Below, one piece after another: positions 43,273 through 54,336 of a stretch of DNA of 64,000 nucleotides. The notes under the pieces were generated by a model. The model saw only the letters and a list, made by a program, of their open reading frames with translations, ran no database searches and had not been told where the DNA came from. Both the position numbers and the translations under genes were made by a program. Source of the DNA: Adineta ricciae (lineage: Eukaryota > Rotifera > Eurotatoria > Adinetida > Adinetidae); assembly GCA_905250025.1 (NCBI GenBank), contig CAJNOJ010000008.1, positions 124,001 through 188,000 on the forward strand. The letters are read 5' to 3'. Each line of letters starts with the position of its first letter. The stretch's first letter is position 1.

Positions 43273-44471
43273 ATGGAAAATGACAAGCAAATAACGGCAG
43301 ATCCCGATGCAGAGAATAAAGTAATTTCTTTCATGTCATATTCGTGATATCCTTGATGAAAATTCTATTGAAGATACTTCTTGAACCCTACGAATACATT
43401 CGTACTATCCCCGGCAAACAAATTCGACCAAAACTAATCCAAGTAATTGGCGTAACTCTTTCCTGAATCTCATTTTCCTTCGTTTTTTTCAGGCATTTAA
43501 TCTCTGGTTACACATACCTGATGAAAAGCTCACTGTCATCGGAGACCTTGTTGAAATGCTTCACAATGCATCGTTGCTCATCGACGATATTCAAGACAAT
43601 TCCAAACTACGTCGAGGCGTACCTGTTGCTCATAACATCTATGGAATTCCATTGACAATTAATGCTGCGAATTACATCTATTTCCTCGCTATGCAGAAAG
43701 CTCTTGCATTGGAACATACTGATGTGACACAAATATTTGTCGGTATGTTATCGAATGCAAAACGTTCGTTTAAGAAAAATGACGTCATGTTTTCTTTTAG
43801 ATCAAATGTTAGAGTTGCATCATGGACAAGGTATGGAAATCTGGTGGCGTGATAATTTTGTTTCACCATCCGAAGAGGAATATCGTCAAATGGTTATCAG
43901 GAAATGCGGTGGATTGTTCAATCTGGGTGTTCGTCTCATGCAATTATTTGCACCAACGGAAATACGCAATGCTTACAATTTCAATAAACTATGTGAATTA
44001 CTGTCATTGTTATTTCAAATACGTGATGATTATTGCAATTTAATCTCTAAAGAATATACAAATAATAAATCGTATTGTGAAGATTTAACCGAAGGCAAAT
44101 TCTCATTTCCAATCTTACATGCAGTTAACACACGTGAGACTGACACACGTATTATTCACATTCTCAAACAACGTACACAAGACATTGAATTGAAACGTTA
44201 CTGTGTACGATTGTTACATGAATTTGGTTCGTTAGAGTATACGCGTCAAGTGTGTGATGATTTGGCTAGACAAATTTACGATGAAATTGATGTCTTAGGT
44301 GGAAATACCTTTTTAGAAAGTATCATTCAAGGTTTAATGGAAATCTTTCGTCGTGATAATGAGGAAAATGGCAAAGATCTTGATCAGCATGAGCGTGTCG
44401 TATTTGATCACAGTATTAAAATGGAAAAAGTTCGGAGTCATAACAAAACGAATGGACAACATCATACTTAA
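43273..44471 (+). CDS. GGPS1: Geranylgeranyl diphosphate synthase, animal type
   Basis: Four exons (43273-43320, 43374-43442, 43493-43742, 43801-44471) encode 345 residues. The enzyme condenses farnesyl and isopentenyl diphosphates to GGPP, the donor for Rab and Rho prenylation. Motifs: ILLEPYEYIRTIPGKQIR, then the first Asp-rich motif in LLIDDIQDNSKLRRG, VAHNIYGIPLTINAANY, LHHGQGMEIWWRDN, GGLFNLGVRLMQLF, and the second Asp-rich motif FQIRDDYCNL followed by YCEDLTEGKFSFP. The chain-length region before the first DDxxD (HNASLLI) is like human GGPS1. The C-terminus is about 45 residues longer than human and polar. The start MENDKQITADPD is short, as in homologues. Confidence 0.95.
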
Positions 44472-44775
44472 ATGTCGGGATTGTACTGTATATCACGTTT
44501 ATTTTCAAGGTAAATAGATGTTATTGATGTCTACTAGTCAAATCGCTTCGTGGCTTTTCGGTTCTTTTTGTCTTCATTGTAAACTTTCAGTTATAACCAA
44601 TCCAGACCATAACGAGTGCGATTATTTTTTGTTTGTATGTTATAGTTTGTTTTTTATTTTCAAAAATAAAGCAAGCCTTATGTCAACGGAACATTCTCTG
44701 ATAAGAACAGAACTCAAAAAGGTTAATGTATCACTTCGTTGTTAGATAACGCATCGTTCTTTCGGTTGTTTCATC
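44472..44775. other. Spacer downstream of GGPP synthase
   Basis: 304 bp. It contains an AATAAA near 44665 that may serve GGPP synthase. Nothing else was recognised. Confidence 0.45.
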
Positions 44776-45195
44776 ATGGATGCTGATGCACAGTTTTTGC
44801 ATGAGTTTCGAACTGGGGTTTTACCGTTCGAACAATGGACACATGCAGCACACATTCGTATGGCGTATCTAGTGTGTAAATCATCGGCAAGTTTCAAGGA
44901 AGCTTTGGAAACAATTCGTCAAGGTATTCAACATTTCAATGGACTTCACGCCGCGAAGCTCACTGTTGGTTTTCACGAAACAATGACCCAACTATGGGCC
45001 ACATTAATTTGGAATGCCACACAACAATGCGACTCATCTGTCTCGAATTCGAATGCTTTTCTCGATCAAAACCGCGACCTATTAGATTCATCATTGTGGA
45101 AACAATATTACTCTCCAGGAGTAATGTTCTCACCAGATGCTAAACGTACATTCATATCTCCTGATTTAAAACCAATTTCAGTAGAAAACCCATAA
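44776..45195 (+). CDS. Small intronless conserved protein, bacterial-like
   Basis: A single uninterrupted frame of 139 residues. I recall WTHAAHIRMAYL and HETMTQLW as resembling motifs (WTH.AHLR.A, YHET.T..W) of an uncharacterised bacterial family of about 130-150 residues. His and Trp are clustered in these motifs, which could suggest a metal or small-ligand site. No signal peptide or membrane span is visible. It lacks introns although its neighbours have many, which fits, but does not prove, transfer from bacteria. Function is unknown. It lies 300 bp after GGPP synthase in the same direction and 110 bp from the convergent fucosyltransferase. Confidence 0.7.
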   Translation: MDADAQFLHEFRTGVLPFEQWTHAAHIRMAYLVCKSSASFKEALETIRQGIQHFNGLHAAKLTVGFHETMTQLWATLIWNATQQCDSSVSNSNAFLDQNRDLLDSSLWKQYYSPGVMFSPDAKRTFISPDLKPISVENP

Positions 45196-45305
45196 ACTTA
45201 AAAAGAATGATCAAAAAGCAAGTTTTTTTTTATTTATATAAAAGAAAAATCATTGCATTATTATTATGATTGTCATCAGGAAAAAGAAAATAGCAAACTA
45301 TTTTC

Positions 45306-46637
45306 TTATGGGCACTGCCTACCATTTACCCAAGTCATCCAATCTCTGAGATTGGCTTGTTTGCATTGTTTGAAGATCCGAACGTCCTCCACGTGACATT
45401 CGAGTTTCGGTTCATACCACACGGAAAAGTTCATTCGATTGGCGGGGAATAACTGAGATTTAGAGGCCATCCGACAAAGCGGACACAATAGATTACTCCA
45501 TCCTTGCGAATTACGTCGATCGATTCCATAAAACTCCCTCCATTGAAGATATTCGAGGTATTTTTGGGTCTGATTCATCAAATCGTACAGATATTTCGCT
45601 AAATGCTTCGGCGTCTGGAATTTGTTCACGTGTATATACGATTGATTTGGTGCTATGCGTTGATAGTCAGTGTCCGGAGCGCCGAGAACAATCGGAACGA
45701 GGCGATGAACGTTGTCCGAAATGATATTCCAAAATTTCTCAGTGATATACGAATTACAACGAGAATTTTCAAAAGATAGATAGAAATAGTATTCGTCGAG
45801 GTTGACTTGACATCGCCGATTCGGTGCTGAGGGACATTGTTGACCGCATTTACCGTAAATATCCACAGGAATGTATTTTTTCAATTCTTCGACGTATTTT
45901 TCACGTTGAGAAAATGTGTTACAATTCGAAACAAACCATAGAATCGGTTTTTTCTTCGATTTTAAACTAATGCGATTCAAATTCTCTTCCCTTCGATTTA
46001 TCGATACCGTTCGACGCTCAATAATCGACGAGAAGACGGCATAAGGCGAGTCGTATTTATATGAAATCGATTGATCGAAATAATTATCTAACATTCGTGG
46101 AAAAAACGACGGATTTTGATAATAAAAATTAATTGGACTTTCACCGGTAATGAACACCCAAGATCGGCGATTATCCTTCGACGGATTCGTTTCAGGCAAT
46201 TGATACCGAGTGGCATCGTACAGATGAAACGCTACTATCGATGATTGATCTAGTCGATTTCTATTGCGTGTAAATTGGCACAGATCTGTCGATGAACATG
46301 ACACAAGTACAGATGCATTGAAAAATAAAGGTTGATTCCAGTACGAATCGCGAAACAGATCCGTCCAAAGAAGTACAAGTGGATAAGATTTCTGTTTTTG
46401 GTTTATAAGTGGTATGTAAGTAGATGAGTTTGTATCAAAAATATACTTCGGTGATAAGAGAACATCTAACTCTTCATGTTTATCTGGTTGACTGTAGATT
46501 TTGTACGCTGTGTAAATGATGGAAGTGCACGTAAAGATAATTAAAAAGCGACGAGTATACGATTTTTTATGCAAAGTGAAAACACATGATAGAATTAATA
46601 TGAGCACACGAGTATAGCTGGAAATACTGACATTCAT
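45306..46637 (-). CDS. Alpha-1,3-fucosyltransferase, GT10 family
   Basis: A single exon of 443 residues. GT10 enzymes transfer fucose from GDP-fucose to GlcNAc of glycans in the Golgi. It has type II topology: a hydrophobic anchor near residues 30-48 (FLIIFTCTSIIYTAYKIY), a stem, then a catalytic domain. GT10 landmarks are LLWTDLF at the start of the luminal part, VAFHLYDATRY, WVFITGESPIN, and the donor-binding signature YYFYLSFENSRCNSYITEKF with its conserved Glu and Lys. VPIVLGAPDTDYQRIAPNQS and YIHVNKF then correspond to the usual P[VI]VLG and SFI..FxxP region. The C-terminus has several Cys (LLCPLCRMA and a final GRQCP), as seen in animal members. Lack of introns is unusual for this window. 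An internal start is possible. Confidence 0.93.
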   Translation of the reverse strand: MNVSISSYTRVLILILSCVFTLHKKSYTRRFLIIFTCTSIIYTAYKIYSQPDKHEELDVLLSPKYIFDTNSSTYIPLINQKQKSYPLVLLWTDLFRDSYWNQPLFFNASVLVSCSSTDLCQFTRNRNRLDQSSIVAFHLYDATRYQLPETNPSKDNRRSWVFITGESPINFYYQNPSFFPRMLDNYFDQSISYKYDSPYAVFSSIIERRTVSINRREENLNRISLKSKKKPILWFVSNCNTFSQREKYVEELKKYIPVDIYGKCGQQCPSAPNRRCQVNLDEYYFYLSFENSRCNSYITEKFWNIISDNVHRLVPIVLGAPDTDYQRIAPNQSYIHVNKFQTPKHLAKYLYDLMNQTQKYLEYLQWREFYGIDRRNSQGWSNLLCPLCRMASKSQLFPANRMNFSVWYEPKLECHVEDVRIFKQCKQANLRDWMTWVNGRQCP

Positions 46638-47231
46638 CGCTCAGTTATGGCTTTCATCCACCGGCGTTCTACAAAATAGTTAAATAAATTTACAAAACTA
46701 TTGTCTTCGATTTTTGCTTGAATGACAACCCCATAGAGTGTCAAATTAAGAGGAGGAAGAATCAATATTTGATTATAGAATTACGTTTAGAGCAAGAGGA
46801 CAGCATATTACTTATCCATTGAAATTGACAACAAACGATCGGTCAAAACAAACAGAACGGAATTGAGTTCATCGAAATATTTCTTTTGCATTGTTAATTT
46901 TCAAACTGTTACTAGAGAATACTTTCCGAGAATGATCTTTTACTCACATCATTACTTGATGATTTTTTATCAGTTTTTATGTTTGTGGAGTACCATCAAG
47001 TTGATCAGTGTTTGTCCGAAGGAAAACACTATTAGCTGGAAATACTTCCATCGCCAAGTCATTCATCTGAAATGCACGTTAAATATACTCGACTTCTCTG
47101 ATTCCATAAAACAACAATATCTTTAGCGATCGATACTTATCAACTATTCAGTGATTCTGCGTCAAGCAAAACAGTGCAATGGACTTTCAAATTTGTTTAT
47201 TTTTCATAACAAAAACATAACAAAACACGTA
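46638..47231. other. Spacer between fucosyltransferase 5' end and NIP7 3' end
   Basis: About 590 bp. One open frame at 46863-47126 lacks recognisable motifs. No RNA gene was seen. Confidence 0.5.
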
Positions 47232-47987
47232 TTATGTTAATGCATCTTCATTGCGAAGAAATTCACCGACATCAGCTTGATGGAAAACAACTAATGCCAT
47301 GGGATCAGCTGCTCGACATTCAATTGTTGATTTTGCAGCTACACCAAATCCCTACATGAAAACATCATGTACAAAACCTTCTGAAATAAAAATCAAACTT
47401 ACTAATGGCATGTCATTCATGGTATAGACAATGACACCATTGTATTTCGGTGTATTTTCTGTAATACGTCCTAGACCTGATTTAACAACATTGTGTCCAT
47501 AGAGAAATTGTTGTTCAGCATTTGGTTTCAACCAGACTTTGAACTAAAAGTATTTGAGACACAAGAATTAACAGAAAACCGATGTTTGAGAGTACTTGGC
47601 TTACTTTGGCGTATGGAGCAATAAAATCCAATGCAGTTATATGTAATCGAAATTTACGTGTTTTAGTGAATCGACCGAAACATGTACCGAAACTGAGTAG
47701 TTCTTTCCGAGGAAAATTACTTGCGTATTTTATAATTGCTTCACTAGAAAACATTGCAATTCAAATCGGATAGTCTTTTTTCCAAAGAAATCAACCTGCA
47801 ATAGTAGACACGCTCACGGTGTAAACGAAATGTATAGAGTCCATCGGGGCGTTCCAATAACATTCGAACATTATCACCGATGCTAAAAGATTGCAAAGAA
47901 TATTCGCATTAGGACACAGTGGATGACTTACTATTTCGAGAGTTTCTCGAATAAAATCTTCGTTTCCTCGTCGGTTAACGGACGCAT
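47232..47987 (-). CDS. NIP7: 60S ribosome biogenesis factor NIP7
   Basis: Five exons (47987-47932, 47882-47796, 47743-47605, 47543-47403, 47351-47232) encode 180 residues, the same length as human NIP7. NIP7 binds pre-60S particles and is needed for 27S pre-rRNA processing. The start is [20 protein letters not shown]. Then follow [39 protein letters not shown] and [13 protein letters not shown]. The C-terminal PUA domain includes [43 protein letters not shown] and [16 protein letters not shown]. An ATG-initiated frame at 47754 reads through an intron and is not the start. Confidence 0.96.
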
Positions 47988-48390
47988 CTTCGTCTTTTTC
48001 TGAAATTAAAACAGTCTTTCATTCTTTCGTTAAATTGTAATAACAGTATCGCCAAAGGAGGACATTCAAACTAGACTGAGTTGGGTTGGTTCACTCTACT
48101 CGATCAAATTTATGTAAACAAAAGTGATCGGATTGGTCAACAAATGGACCAATAGAATTCATCGGCTAAGATATTTCATGGGAACGATCAAAATCTCATA
48201 AAATAAATTTATAAAAATCTTTAAAATTGTTATTCAGTCCTAAATATTTCATTCAGATTAAATTTGATTTTTTCCCCGAAATGACTTCATTTCGAAGGCT
48301 TCGTTCATGGCGAATGGCTGAAATCATACATTAAATGTTTATTACGTGACTTGAACTTTTGATTTAGTCTAGGTATACCTTGTGTTCAAG
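47988..48390. other. Divergent upstream region, NIP7 / APP-like
   Basis: About 400 bp between divergent starts. No specific element was recognised. Confidence 0.5.
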
Positions 48391-49861
48391 ATGCAGTCTA
48401 TACTGCACCTTGCTGTCATTTTATCTTTTATCTATATGGTACGTATTCATCTTTGAGATCGCTCAGTTGATTTCCGTAACATACTTCTAGGTTAATGGCG
48501 TCGTGCTCAAATCAACTATGAACAATAACTATCCTCAAATAGCTGTTCTAGGATGTAATAGTTCGAAAGCGAATTTGTATTATGACACTGACAAACACGT
48601 CTGGGTTGAGCATTTAATCAGTTCATGTGTCAACGACGAACAGAGTATTCTTGAATTTTGTAAACAAGTAAGAGAAATAAACTGCCAGTTAGAATTATAT
48701 TGTCATTTAATCAACATGTCTGATTTGTTAGGCGTATCCATCATTTCGTATTGGCAATATTGTTCGCTCAGATACAGTATTACGTTTTGAAAATTGGTGT
48801 GAATTAATATCCCCGATCGACAAAAATGGTGACAACATTCATCGATGTAAACAAGGCAGTGGTACTGAAGAATTTGTCCAACCCTACCGTTGCTTATATC
48901 TGACTTCGAAACGCGAAGAGATTACATTACCAACAGTTGATTGTACCATGAATAGTATTATCGGTACAGATCAATGTTTACGTGCTGAACAATGGCGTCA
49001 ACTGGCATCGGTTGAATGTGAAAATAAAAACATGAATCTAAACACATCAGTTATGACACTTGATTGGTGTGGCTTGTCGGCCTTTCGCGGTATTGAATTT
49101 GTTTGCTGTCCGACGAAAAAATCCAATGATAACGATTATGAAACAAGTCTTGATGAACAAGATGACAACGATTTGCTTGAAGATGATCCTATTCAAGATG
49201 GACAACAATCTTCGAATCAACGAATTATAGCAATGACACTAGCATCACGTGAGTATCCACAAAGAATATTCAGTTTCCGATATTTACTTGTTATTCAATC
49301 ACGCGTACATAATTTTCTATGGCATGTGCTCAGATCTCAGCCGACATGTTTATATTTTAAAAAGAAAATGACAAAACATTTTCTTTTTATTTAGGCGAAC
49401 CAAGCTGGATGGAAGATTATCGCCGATGGAATACCGACTCAGCATATTTTGCCGGTAGGACATTTCTTTTCATGTGATAATCTATTTACATTGAAATTTT
49501 AGATGATGAAGATACAAATGATGATCAAACAGCTACCGAAGAACGCGAACGATTTGCGAAAGATAAGGAATCGTTCAAACAGAAATACAAAGAACAGATC
49601 GATGAATTAAAGACCCGTTGGCAAAATCAACAAAAGAAAATTCAATTTTTAGTCAATGGCAATGTTAGTGCAGTACGCGAACAAATCGACATCGATTTTC
49701 GTCGAGAATATGAATCTCTCAAACAAGCAGCTAGCCAAGAACGAACACGTCTCAATGAACTACACGAAATACACTTAGATAATATGCTTAATGTAGCCAA
49801 AGCCGAAGCCAATAAAAAACTCATCAATGCATGGAACAATTTACCACTAAAAGTATGTTGA
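48391..49861 (+). CDS. Amyloid-precursor-like protein, E1 and first part of E2 only
   Basis: Exons 48391-48438, 48491-48667, 48732-49248, 49395-49454 and 49503-49852, possibly reading on through VC and a stop at 49859-49861. APP family proteins are type I membrane proteins acting in adhesion and axonal transport. The signal peptide is MQSILHLAVILSFIYM. The growth-factor-like part holds AVLGCNSS, SSCVND, EFCKQAYPSFRIGNIV and WCEL. The copper-binding part holds YRCLYLTSKR, DQCLRAEQWRQLASVEC, DWCGLSAFRGIEFVCCP, whose FRG[IV]EFVCCP ending is diagnostic. An acidic stretch follows, then the first E2 helices (KDKESFKQKYKEQIDEL to KKLINAWNNLPLK). The rest of E2, the transmembrane span and the NPxY tail are not visible before MO25 begins. 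Either the gene is truncated or the missing part is lost at the N at 50211. Confidence 0.88.
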
Positions 49862-50421
49862 ACACGATATTGTTGCATCACTATTGACAAAATGAATCAA
49901 CAGTTTACTTATCTATCAGAAAGACAGAGAGAAGGTCGTTTGTATCTGTTTTATGTATCGATGTATATTTGACAAGCGAATGAAAGAAAGAAAGAAACAT
50001 ATGTATATGAACGCAGAGATTGATTATTAATAATAGGAGTGCGTATACTTGAGAATAAAAGAGAGCTACTTATTAAGTACATAAATGACCCAGTGTGAAT
50101 GAACGGAAGAAAGAAAACGAACGTAATTGTTGAACTGAACGTCCGTTGTAGAGTGTATACTTGAAGAAATAGGAGACTACTTTAATTGCTTTTCTTTTTC
50201 CTTTCCTGTCGNTACGTTTTATTTGTTGCGTTTTTTGGGAAGTAGATTTTTCTTTTTCTTAACACGTAATCGCTGATAAAAGACTTATTTTGAATAATTT
50301 GCTCTCGTTCTCGATATCTGTTTTAGATATTCATTCGCATTTTGTTCTTATCCGACAAAAGCAACGCGCACATCTTTTTTCGAGGTGATATATTGGTTTC
50401 ATCGGCATTTTGTCGACGAAA
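49862..50421. other. Spacer with a single-N gap, expected location of missing APP 3' exons
   Basis: Contains an N at 50211. I searched the three plus frames for a membrane span or NPxY-type tail and saw none. Unlike the other two N positions, I see no duplicated sequence on its flanks, so real sequence may be missing here. Confidence 0.55.
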
Positions 50422-51763
50422 ATGCCGTTTAGTGCTTTACTATCGTCTCGCTCGAAGACGGATTATGTCAAACATTTGAAAGAATGTTTAACAATTATCG
50501 AAATTGAACAGGATAAAGAGAAGAAGAATTATGATGAGGTAACGATAAGTGAATCTCATATTTCAGCGAGTGGAATTCATTTGATATGTTTCAGGCAATT
50601 AAGAACATCCATAAAGCATTACTTGCTTTAAAAGATGGATTATTCGGTCCACGCGATGGTAGTAGTGAGCCAGCAATAAGTGATGTGTCTCAATTGTGCA
50701 GCGGAATCTATTCACAGGAACTTTTATTAGCGATGATTAATAACTTAGGTCGAGTGACATTCGAAGATCGAAAAGAAATCGTCGCTATTTTCAACAATCT
50801 TCTCCGTCGACAGGTCGGAACAAAATATCCAGCTGTTGATCATATTATGCAAAGACCTGTCATCCTGTTCAAATTGATCGAAGGGTAAATGTCAAAATGC
50901 AACCAGCAGCATCGAATATGCTTTGTTTGATGTAGATATGAGAATGCTGATATTGCATTGAATTGCGGTATGATGCTTCGAGAATGTATACGTGTTCAAG
51001 AATTAGCAGAAATTATCTTGAAATCAGATGAATTTTATAAGTTTTTTGATTATGTGCAAAAGTCGACGTTTGATATTGCAAGTGATGCATTTGCGACTTT
51101 CAAAGTATGGTTTTTGTTTGGAGTTTGATGTCCTACAATGATTTTTGTTTAGGATTTATTAACCAAACATAAATCTCTATGTGCAGAATTTCTTGAACTA
51201 AACTACGATCTATTCTTCAGCAAATATCGTGACCTATTAAACTCGGAAAACTATGTAACACGTCGACAATCATTGAAAGTAAGTCAGACACTTGATGACT
51301 CTTTGCTGAAGATGAATTTCTCTTGCATTGTAGCTTCTCGGTGAACTCCTACTTGATCGATACAATTTTTCAGTTATGACTAAATATATAACCAATCCAG
51401 ATAATTTAAAACAACAGATGAATTTATTGAAGGAAAAGAGTAAAAATATTCAATTCGAAGCATTTCATGTGTTCAAGGTTTGTTTTTATTACTTAAAATC
51501 GATATCAAATCTCGTTCTATTTGTGCAATAGATATTCGTGGCGAATCCATCGAAACCTAAAGCAATTTCTGATATACTTCTACGCAATCGAGATAAATTG
51601 ATTGAATTCCTTACTAGTTTTCATACGGATCGTAAGTGATTGGTATTCGCGAGACATCGTTCTATTTGACATCGTTACTATAGGTACGGATGATGAACAG
51701 TTCAATGATGAAAAAGCATATTTAATCAAACAGATCAGTGAATTGAAGGAAATCAAGGCCTAA
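50422..51763 (+). CDS. CAB39: MO25 / CAB39 scaffold of the LKB1-STRAD complex
   Basis: Seven exons (50422-50538, 50595-50884, 50936-51104, 51153-51278, 51334-51477, 51532-51631, 51684-51763) encode 341 residues, the length of human CAB39. MO25 is an armadillo-like helical scaffold that stabilises STRAD and activates LKB1 and several STE20 kinases. Landmarks: [129 protein letters not shown], and the end EDAK-like stretch [12 protein letters not shown]. No anomalies were seen. Confidence 0.96.
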
Positions 51764-52807
51764 GAAAAAAATTCATTCTTTTGCTGTTGTTGTTGCTCCT
51801 CTTCTTCGTGTATGTGTTACATGTATAAATCCCTGATTTCCTCCTAATTCTTCTTTGTATTCACATACACGTAAAACTCAATTTTTCGTCCTGTTTAATC
51901 AGAAATTTGTGAATAGAATACATTTGTGGTCGTCATCGTCTTCTTCTTCTTCTTCTCCTTTTTTTGCGTCTTTCACTGATGATTTGTAAAAACAGAATTC
52001 TCTTTTTTTGTTCTTCTTTTCACTTGTTCGTTTGTTTATGCGATCTTCATGATGTATGCTTCTTGATCAACCGTATTGAATTGATTGGTGTATTTGTCGA
52101 TTTGTCAAATGTCTTAATAATTTTCTTCCCTCTACTGAAAGGAGGGTTATGCGTCGGCTTGATATCGCGGAAAAAACGAGTTGATGTTCGTTCCTCTGCT
52201 CCTTTGCAGCAATGATAGATAGCGACAATCTAGTGGTCATAGCATGAAACAAAGCTTCACCAAGAAGAAATAATAGGCAGTTAGTCCCAAGCATACACGC
52301 AGAAGAAACATGTGTCGTAGAAGAAGCAAAAAACTTGTTTTCCCTTTTCACTTTCTGAACAAGGAAAGCTCAAATAGAGCACGTGTGTTCTTTTATTCAA
52401 ATAGTGGAAGCCACACGCACATGACCGAATATCTAAGTATCAGAGACCGATAGCGTATCGCTTTGTTGCGATTCCCAGGAGGATATTCTATGTGGTTCAC
52501 TGTTCGATCCACACGATACACAACATTATGAAGTTACATCGAGAAACAAACAACGTGACTGAACGACCTGGTCAAGATCGATTGAATTGAGGGTGTTCGG
52601 AAGCAGGGATAGCTTCTTGTTTCCGACACTATTGACATTTCGTGTTACGATAAAAATGAATCTGAATTGTCCATCTAAACTTAGATAACAAATTATGAAT
52701 GAGACAGGAGGGTGGAATTTCCTGAGCAATACTACGTCCAATATAGATAAAGTCCCAGGAACTTTCTGATCACCGCGACGGCTCGAGAAATTGAGTTTAC
52801 TATTGTC
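51764..52807. other. Spacer between MO25 and 5S rRNA
   Basis: About 1 kb including the MO25 3' flank, with CTT-rich runs near 51935-51965. No gene was recognised. Confidence 0.5.
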
Positions 52808-52926
52808 GCTTACGGCCATACCACGTTGAATACACCAGTTCTCGTCCGATCACTGAAGTTAAGCAACGTCGGGCTCGGTTAGTACTTGGATGGGTGACCG
52901 CCTGGGAATACCGAGTGTCGTAAGCT
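52808..52926 (+). rRNA. 5S ribosomal RNA
   Basis: About 118-119 nt. The 5' end GCTTACGGC pairs perfectly with the 3' end GTCGTAAGC to form helix I. Conserved internal stretches are present: CCACGTTGAATACACC, TCCGATCACTGAAGTTAAGC (loop A / box A region), GGGCTCGGTTAGTACTTGG (box C side) and GGGTGACCGCCTGGGAATACC. The internal control region for TFIIIA/Pol III is therefore intact. Only one copy is in the window, rather than the usual tandem array. Confidence 0.96.
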
Positions 52927-52931
52927 TTTTT
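52926..52931 (+). terminator. Pol III T-run terminator of 5S rRNA
   Basis: A run of six T immediately follows the base-paired 3' end of the 5S gene, as expected for RNA polymerase III termination. This supports an active gene rather than a relic. Confidence 0.8.
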
Positions 52932-53962
52932 TATTTTCTAATAAGCACAAATTTCAGTTAACTGATGACGTATTGATTCAGCGGATGAACTTCATAGAGT
53001 ACAAATACGTAAAAGAGACTTCAAGCTGCTCAATATGATTTTGACATGATGAGAAAACAAATCTTTCTCGTCGGTTAATGAGTATAAGTCAAGAATAGAA
53101 AATCTCTAATGCGTACCTGAAGATAATCTCGTGTCATTTTATCACATATCAATATTTTTCCACAATTAAAGCAAAGATAATGACTATTGCGACCATTGAA
53201 TACTTTTTCTTAGCATAAAAAAATGAATTCAAACTTTATCTTTTCTACGAGTGCATGAGTTATGCCTTTATCAGGGAAAAAAGACGACTTTGACAGGATA
53301 TCGACATTATTTAGCATATCAAGGTCATCTGGGCTAAAGCTTATGCCGATGATTTATTCAGAAATTATTCCAATTCGAGAAAGAAAATTCACAAGATTGT
53401 TTAAATGACTTGATTTTGAGACTTGCCATTTGATTGTGATTGTTGAAGTGAGTAATAAATAATGGAATAATCAGCGTGTCACACTATTCTATTCTCTTGA
53501 GATTAACACATTCGTAAGAAAAAAAAAGGAAACTAACTAAATATTGACTTATGTACATTTTTTATGAGCGATGCGTAAAAGTTGATGATTTCATTTAGCA
53601 TTGAGCGATAAGAGAGCATCCATCTCTCTTTTTCTTACCGTTATATTTAGCGGAAAAGACGTCACTGAGAAAATCCTTGCAATCAAATCATTTTTTTCCT
53701 TTAACACCTGCTCAACGAGCGTGCATCACAAACCGACTTCTCTCGAAGACACTCTTATATGATAAGTGAATTCAACTAAAACAACTGTCATTTCATTTCC
53801 TTTCATCGTCACTTCACGACACACACACTCGTACCTACGCGCAGTAGACTAACTGGTTTACTCCTTATCTTCGACAAGAATGAACTCGAAACTCGTATCT
53901 TATTTCAAATGTAACTAGTTCACATTTTTAGCTAGCTCTCTGCATTGTCTTCTGATTTAGTG
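52927..53962. other. Spacer between 5S rRNA and neuropeptide gene
   Basis: About 1 kb. No coding exon was seen. A possible 5' untranslated exon of the neuropeptide gene may end just before its ATG, as CTGATTTAG there looks like a splice acceptor. Confidence 0.45.
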
Positions 53963-54223
53963 ATGACTTATCTTGTGCTTCTCTGCGCATTTATTCAACT
54001 TGGTAGTTCTCAACCGACAATTGTTGACGATGATGAAGTTCAAAGTCAAATTGACACTTCATTCCTCAATAACTATGCCAATATTATCAACGATCGCTTC
54101 AACGGCAAAATCCCTGTCGAGGATTATTACTATCATAAGAAACAATTCAATCCCGATAATGTTCAACTGGCTAAACGGATAATTATGTTACCTCGTGTTG
54201 GCCGTCGTTCTGTTCAGTCCTAA
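53963..54223 (+). CDS. Neuropeptide precursor releasing an amidated IIMLPRV peptide
   Basis: 86 residues from ATG 53963. A signal peptide (TYLVLLCAFIQLGSS) is followed by an acidic spacer. Near the C-terminus are classic prohormone sites: KR at 71-72, then IIMLPRV at 73-79, an amide-donor Gly at 80 and RR at 81-82. This predicts one carboxyl-amidated heptapeptide ending PRV-amide. KK at 59-60 could release a second fragment, QFNPDNVQLA. The PRX-amide ending recalls the neuromedin U/pyrokinin and small-cardioactive-peptide superfamilies of protostomes; assignment to one of them is inference. An upstream in-frame extension lacks an ATG. AATAAA at 54263 is a probable poly(A) signal. Confidence 0.8.
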   Translation: MTYLVLLCAFIQLGSSQPTIVDDDEVQSQIDTSFLNNYANIINDRFNGKIPVEDYYYHKKQFNPDNVQLAKRIIMLPRVGRRSVQS

Positions 54224-54336
54224 TCATAAGATCAAACTGATATTTAATTCTGTTAAAATTGAAATAAATGAGAGAAGACTTTCATTGAATAAAAACTTGA
54301 ATTTTATTGTAAAATAAACCGAGAGACAAGAATGAT

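Noticed and set aside
46863..47126. 87-residue plus-strand open frame between fucosyltransferase and NIP7
   Set aside because: AT-rich composition, no motif, and no splice partners giving a longer conserved product.
49915..50010. Additional APP exon beginning KDREKVV after a TATCAG acceptor
   Set aside because: Splices in frame, but the product does not match E2 helices, has no membrane span and soon stops.
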